Shown one piece after another: positions 33,512-37,105 of a DNA stretch of 37,105 nt (within the stretch, counting starts at the first letter, position 1; every line of letters starts with the position of its first letter). Source of the DNA: Bacteroidia bacterium. GTDB taxonomy: Bacteria; Bacteroidota; Bacteroidia; Flavobacteriales; Flavobacteriaceae. The DNA lies in contig JAUIFC010000016.1 of assembly GCA_030429455.1 (NCBI GenBank), positions 1 through 37,105 on the forward strand. Direction: 5' to 3'. The translations under genes were made by a program, and so were the position numbers. Under the pieces are notes generated by a model. That model did not search any database. It was not told where the DNA came from and was given only the letters and a program-made list of their open reading frames with translations.

Positions 33512-34282
33512 ATGATATTTTCAACCGAAATTACTTCGTCTCAAATACCTTCTGACAACCCACTTTTTAAAAGGACACTAAAGGCCTATAGTATTTTAGC
33601 TGAAAATCATTTAGGAAAAACATTGGAAATAGGAAGTGGCGAAGGCTATGGCATACCTATTTATAAACAAAAAACGTCAAGCCTATCCGTTATAGATAAA
33701 TCTAAACCCAACTTAGCTGATATCAGCAAAAAATTTCCTGACATAAGCATTTACAATTCTAAAATTCCTCCATTAGCTTTTATAGAAGACAATAGTTTTG
33801 ATAGCATTGTTACTTTTCAAGTCATTGAACATTTAAAAAATCAAGACTTATTTATCAAAGAGGTGTTCAGAATACTAAAACCGAATGGGACTGCTTACCT
33901 TACCACACCAAATAAGGTTAAAACGATTGTCCGAAATCCATGGCACTATAAAGAATTTGATTATGCTGAAATGGCGGCTTTGTGCAAAGCTCAATTTAAC
34001 AATGTAAAGATTTATGGCATCAAAGGAAATGCTAAAACAGACCTGTACTACAAAAAAAACAAAGCTTCGGTTGAAAAAATATTGAAATATGATGTCTTAA
34101 AATTACATAATAAATTACCACCTCAACTACTCCGATTACCCTATGAGATTTCAAATCGTTTAAACAGAAAAAAGCTTCAAAAGTCCAACACAAAACTTGT
34201 TGAAGAGATCAGTTTAGAGGACTACAACTTAAGCGAATGTAGTGAACACACCTTAGATTTTTATTGTATTTTAAGGAAGTAA
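33512..34282 (+). CDS. Class I SAM-dependent methyltransferase
   Basis: A 256-residue protein with a Rossmann methyltransferase core: motif I LEIGSGEGYGIPIY at about 36-49, SVIDKSKPNL at about 57, DSIVTFQVIEHLKNQDLF at about 95-112, and post-motif LKPNGTAYLTTPN at about 124-136. A Lys-rich C-terminal part follows. This is the Methyltransf_11 type often found in glycan and surface-polysaccharide clusters. It starts 1 bp after the DUF2723 stop, so both are one operon; methylation of a sugar or glycolipid made by that pathway is an inference. Confidence 0.85.
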   Translation: MIFSTEITSSQIPSDNPLFKRTLKAYSILAENHLGKTLEIGSGEGYGIPIYKQKTSSLSVIDKSKPNLADISKKFPDISIYNSKIPPLAFIEDNSFDSIVTFQVIEHLKNQDLFIKEVFRILKPNGTAYLTTPNKVKTIVRNPWHYKEFDYAEMAALCKAQFNNVKIYGIKGNAKTDLYYKKNKASVEKILKYDVLKLHNKLPPQLLRLPYEISNRLNRKKLQKSNTKLVEEISLEDYNLSECSEHTLDFYCILRK

Positions 34283-34442
34283 TTACTCATTTTACCTATG
34301 TTTCTATAAAGAGTTGTTTTGCTTTAATTTTAGACAGCTTAAAATTCAAATCACCAAAAATTAATGAATACGTTAGTTGAATATAAAGTAGTTCATGCAA
34401 AAATTTGAGTTCAATTAAAAAATCACTTACTTTTGGACAAAA

Positions 34443-34703
34443 ATGGATATTTCTGTAGAACTGACATTTTCACCACTGCAAGATGATTTTGAACCTCCCA
34501 TTATAGATTTAATCACATCTTTACGAGAAAGTGGACTTCATGTAAAAGAAAACCCTTTAAGCACACAAATTTATGGCCCATACAAGAACGTTATGGCTAT
34601 TCTTAATATCGAGTTTGAAAAAGCCCTTTCTGCCGTTGAACATGGCCTGCTTTATATTAAAATTGTAAAGTCCAATAGACAAGACTATGAGCCCCATTTT
34701 TGA
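34443..34703 (+). CDS. Thiamine-binding (YkoF/MTH1187-like) protein
   Basis: An 86-residue ferredoxin-fold protein: ISVELTFSPLQDDFEPPIIDLITSLRESGLHVKENPLSTQIYG, then VMAILNIEFEKAL. This is the single-domain Thiamine_BP family, which binds thiamine or its pyrimidine part. Its last 17 bases overlap the start of the PnuC-like gene. No TPP riboswitch was found in the 160 bp upstream. The ATG at 34443 is preceded by CTTTTGGACAAAA. Confidence 0.8.
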   Translation: MDISVELTFSPLQDDFEPPIIDLITSLRESGLHVKENPLSTQIYGPYKNVMAILNIEFEKALSAVEHGLLYIKIVKSNRQDYEPHF

Positions 34704-35328
34704 TTGGTTTTTTGGCCAATACCAAGATGTACCTAGTTATTTGGTTGTACTGGAAATTGTAGCTGTAATTTTTGGTTTATTCAGCGTTTGGTTTTCCAAA
34801 CGGGACAATATTTTGGTGTTTCCCACAGGCATTATAAGCACACTCATTTTTGTATATATTCTATTAGTTTATGAACTCCTTGGAGACATGTTGATTAACG
34901 CCTACTACTTCCTCATGAGTATTTATGGATGGATTTTATGGAGCAGAAAGGATAAAGGCGATTTTTATTTACCCATCACTCAAATACAAACCAATGCCGA
35001 AATCAAAAAAATAGTACTGATTTTCGTCTGCACTTTGGCATTCGTGGTTAGCGTGTATTTTGTTTTTGACAAATGGGATTCATGGACAGCCTATGTCGAT
35101 ACGATAACCACAGGCATTTTCTTTATCGGCATGTGGCTAATGGCTAAAAAGAAAGTAGAAAATTGGACGTTTTGGATTATTGGAGACATTATATCCGTAC
35201 CTTTATACCTTTATAAAGGATTAATTTTTTCGGCATTTCAATACGTTATCTTTACGATAATCGCTTATTACGGTTTAAAAGCATGGCAGAAACACATCAA
35301 CGAACCCAACACGACCTTATTAAAGTAG
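34687..35328 (+). CDS. PnuC-family vitamin transporter (nicotinamide riboside or thiamine)
   Basis: A 213-residue inner-membrane protein with about seven helices. PnuC hallmarks: LEIVAVIFGLFSVWFSKRDN and FPTGIISTLIFVYILLVY at about 20-55, then NAYYFLMSIYGWILW, DTITTGIFFIGMWLMAKKKVENWTFWIIGD at about 137-165, and a C-terminal YGLKAWQK. It is a facilitator driven by trapping through phosphorylation. Substrate: nicotinamide riboside is suggested by the NadR-type kinase that overlaps its 3' end (46 bp); thiamine is suggested by the thiamine-binding protein that overlaps its 5' end. Bacteroidota PnuC homologues include both types. Confidence 0.88.
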   Translation: MSPIFDWFFGQYQDVPSYLVVLEIVAVIFGLFSVWFSKRDNILVFPTGIISTLIFVYILLVYELLGDMLINAYYFLMSIYGWILWSRKDKGDFYLPITQIQTNAEIKKIVLIFVCTLAFVVSVYFVFDKWDSWTAYVDTITTGIFFIGMWLMAKKKVENWTFWIIGDIISVPLYLYKGLIFSAFQYVIFTIIAYYGLKAWQKHINEPNTTLLK

Positions 35329-35834
35329 TTTTTTATGGACCAGAATCCACTGGCAAGACAACTTTGGCCAAAACCTTAGCCAAAGAATACCAAACCACTT
35401 GGGTGCCCGAATATGCCAGAGATTATTTACAAGACAAATTTGACAAGACCAAACTGCCTTGCGAAGCACATGATTTGTTGCCTATTGGCAAAGGCCAGCG
35501 AAGATTGGAGAATAAACAAAGCCTAGATGCCAATGGGTTTTTGTTTTGTGATACGAATGTTCTCGAAACCTATGTGTATTCCAAAATCTATTTTCCAGAA
35601 GTAGATTTTCCGGAACTCAAACAAATGGCTTTGGAGGAACATTATGATTATTATTTTCTTACAAATATCGATGTCCCTTGGGAAAAAGATGATTTGAGAG
35701 ACAAGCCTGATGAAAGAGAAGATTTATTGACATTATTTAAAGATTTCTTAATAAAATACGGTAAAAAGTTTGTAATTTTAAAGGGTGGATTAGATGAAAG
35801 AATTGCCACCGTAAAACGCACAATTGAAAATTGA
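35283..35834 (+). CDS. NadR-like ribosylnicotinamide kinase-type ATPase
   Basis: A 183-residue P-loop protein. Walker A is GPESTGKTTLAKTLA at about 18-32, then WVPEYARDYL at about 40-49, a Walker B-type LFCDTNVLETYVYSKIYF at about 87-104, and the lid-type region PWEKDDLRDKPDEREDL at about 130-146. It matches the C-terminal kinase domain of NadR without the adenylyltransferase half. It would phosphorylate nicotinamide riboside (or a related vitamin) after entry through the PnuC-like transporter, whose gene it overlaps. A stand-alone kinase plus PnuC is a common salvage pair in Flavobacteriia. Confidence 0.88.
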   Translation: MAETHQRTQHDLIKVVFYGPESTGKTTLAKTLAKEYQTTWVPEYARDYLQDKFDKTKLPCEAHDLLPIGKGQRRLENKQSLDANGFLFCDTNVLETYVYSKIYFPEVDFPELKQMALEEHYDYYFLTNIDVPWEKDDLRDKPDEREDLLTLFKDFLIKYGKKFVILKGGLDERIATVKRTIEN

Positions 35835-35840
35835 TTTGAT

Positions 35841-37105
35841 ATGAAATTAAATACAGCAGATTTAGAATTATTAGCGCAAAAAAACATAAGCAAAGAAACC
35901 CTCGAACAGCAAATTGAGACTTTTAAAAGTGGCGTTCCGTTTGTCAACATCATCGATTCTGCAACAATTGATAATGGCATCCATACCATAAGCGATGCCA
36001 ACCAAAAAATGTACATCAATTACTACGACAGTTCCAAAGCAAAGGTGGTAAAATTTACACCTGCAAGTGGCGCTGCAACACGTATGTTTAAGGCTGTTCA
36101 TGCTTTTTTCAACACCGTTGCAATGCGTGAAGAAGACATTAAAGCTGCTTTGACAAAAGAAGAATTTAGTCTTTTAAACAACTTGTTTGTAGGATTAGAA
36201 AACTTGGCCTATTACCACCAAGCTTTAGACAAAGCCCAAGAACTTTATCCTGATTTTAATAATCAATCTGCAGTTGTTCAAAAAGCGCTTGTTTTAAAGG
36301 CTTCTATCGAGAAAAATGGCCTAAACATTGGCGAACTACCAAAAGGTCTGATTCCTTTTCATAAGTATAAAGATTCGTCTTACAGCCCTTTCCAAGAACA
36401 TCTTGATGAAGCAAAACATTATGCCAGCAAAGACGGCAAGGCATTTCTAAATTTTTCAATATCAGAACATCACGAAGAAAAATTTAAATCCGAATTAAAA
36501 ACATACTTAGACAGAAACTCCTCTTCGGATATAACCTATAATGTTGCGTTTTCGTTTCAAAAATCGTCTACAGATACTATTGCGGTAAATCTTGATAATT
36601 CGCCTTACAGAAACAAAGAAGGAAACCTGGAATTCAGACCAGGTGGTCACGGCGCATTGATTTATAACCTCAATCAAATTGATGCAGATGTCATTTTTAT
36701 AAAAAACATAGACAATGTATCCAAAAGAGCTCAAGACAAAAAAGACACCATTGAGTATAAAAAAATATTAGCTGGTATTCTGCTATCCATTCAAGATAAA
36801 ATATTCGATTTTCAAAAGAAATTAGAAGACTCTTCAAATGAGGCACTTATTGAAGAATGCAGAACCTTTATGAAGGAGAATCTAAACATCAAAAATCCTT
36901 CGCGCACATCCAAGGAAATCATCGAAGAACTTAGAAAACCAATCCGTCTATGCGGAATGGTGAAAAATGATGGCGATCCTGGTGGTGGACCATTTTGGAT
37001 TAAAGACAAGGGGAAAGTTTCTCTTCAAATTGTAGAAACCTCTCAAATTGATGTTTCTAAAAAAGACCAAAAACTTATTTTAGACCACGCCACCCATTTC
37101 AACCC
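35841..37105 (+). CDS. DUF4301 protein, 3' end cut by window edge
   Basis: The frame is open from the ATG at 35841 (6 bp after the kinase stop) to the window end: 421 codons, the C-terminus missing. Features: FTPASGAATRMFKAVHAF near residue 75, EFRPGGHGALIYNLNQIDADVIFIKNIDNV at about 257-286, and PIRLCGMVKNDGDPGGGPFWIKD near 370-390. These glycine-rich blocks resemble nucleotidyltransferase-fold (sugar-phosphate) enzymes. DUF4301 is a Bacteroidota family without a settled function. It is likely the last gene of the PnuC/NadR-kinase run. Confidence 0.88.
   Translation, partial: MKLNTADLELLAQKNISKETLEQQIETFKSGVPFVNIIDSATIDNGIHTISDANQKMYINYYDSSKAKVVKFTPASGAATRMFKAVHAFFNTVAMREEDIKAALTKEEFSLLNNLFVGLENLAYYHQALDKAQELYPDFNNQSAVVQKALVLKASIEKNGLNIGELPKGLIPFHKYKDSSYSPFQEHLDEAKHYASKDGKAFLNFSISEHHEEKFKSELKTYLDRNSSSDITYNVAFSFQKSSTDTIAVNLDNSPYRNKEGNLEFRPGGHGALIYNLNQIDADVIFIKNIDNVSKRAQDKKDTIEYKKILAGILLSIQDKIFDFQKKLEDSSNEALIEECRTFMKENLNIKNPSRTSKEIIEELRKPIRLCGMVKNDGDPGGGPFWIKDKGKVSLQIVETSQIDVSKKDQKLILDHATHFN

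Noticed and set aside
34283..34442. TPP riboswitch before the thiamine-binding protein gene
   Set aside because: The CTGAGA and ACCTGAT/GGATAATGCC-type core elements are absent; the stretch is plain AT-rich DNA.
35651..36019. 122-codon open frame on the minus strand
   Set aside because: It is antisense to the NadR-type kinase and DUF4301 genes, both clear families, so it is a shadow.

Overview
The window looks like chromosomal DNA of a marine-type Flavobacteriaceae species (Bacteroidota). The DNA is AT-rich. Three secreted proteins end in type IX secretion (T9SS) type A sorting domains. GLPGLI, DUF4920, DUF2723 and DUF4301 proteins are present, promoters follow the Bacteroidota TTTG/TAnnTTTG pattern, and gene starts lack strong Shine-Dalgarno sequences.

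Layout. (1) Positions 1 to about 14,270 are an accessory region ending at a tRNA-Leu/tRNA-Gly pair. It holds two copies of a 'small secreted protein + GLPGLI-type secreted protein' module, an unknown gene, a secreted M43 metalloprotease with a leucine-rich-repeat partner, and a four-gene anti-phage-like operon (small beta-rich protein, CD-NTase, patatin phospholipase, EEP-family nuclease). A divergent signalling operon follows (small Cys-containing protein, 7-TM protein, HisKA_3 histidine kinase, NarL-type response regulator), then an orphan membrane protein and a transposase remnant. (2) From 14,276 to the end is ordinary chromosome: tRNA-Leu(UAA), tRNA-Gly(GCC), an outer-membrane protein, mutS, a SpoU methyltransferase, tadA, dxs, a T9SS cargo, mnmD, a DUF4920 lipoprotein, ilvE, a membrane protein, a YadA-like adhesin, a DUF2723 glycosyltransferase with a methyltransferase, and a thiamine-binding/PnuC/NadR-kinase/DUF4301 run.

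The main discovery is a candidate local regulon. Six copies of a palindrome close to TGCGGGAWTTCCCGTA occur, all in the accessory region. In every copy a TTTR tetramer (the end of a Bacteroidota -7 box) lies exactly 30 to 33 nt after the right half-site. Five copies face the starts of the two small secreted genes, the protease operon, the CD-NTase/patatin operon and the signalling operon itself. The sixth faces antisense into an unknown gene. The simplest reading is that the NarL-type regulator made here activates all of them, which would put a CBASS-like defence operon and secreted proteins under one two-component system.

The same region carries point lesions without frameshifts. Four genes have a single in-frame stop in an otherwise open frame (small secreted protein, unknown gene, CD-NTase, signalling small protein). 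The patatin and the metalloprotease have lost invariant active-site glycines (Gly to Asp, Gly to Arg, Gly to Arg). Most of these can be explained by C-to-T changes on the + strand. Either the island is freshly decaying or inactivated, or the assembly has errors; raw reads and close relatives would decide.
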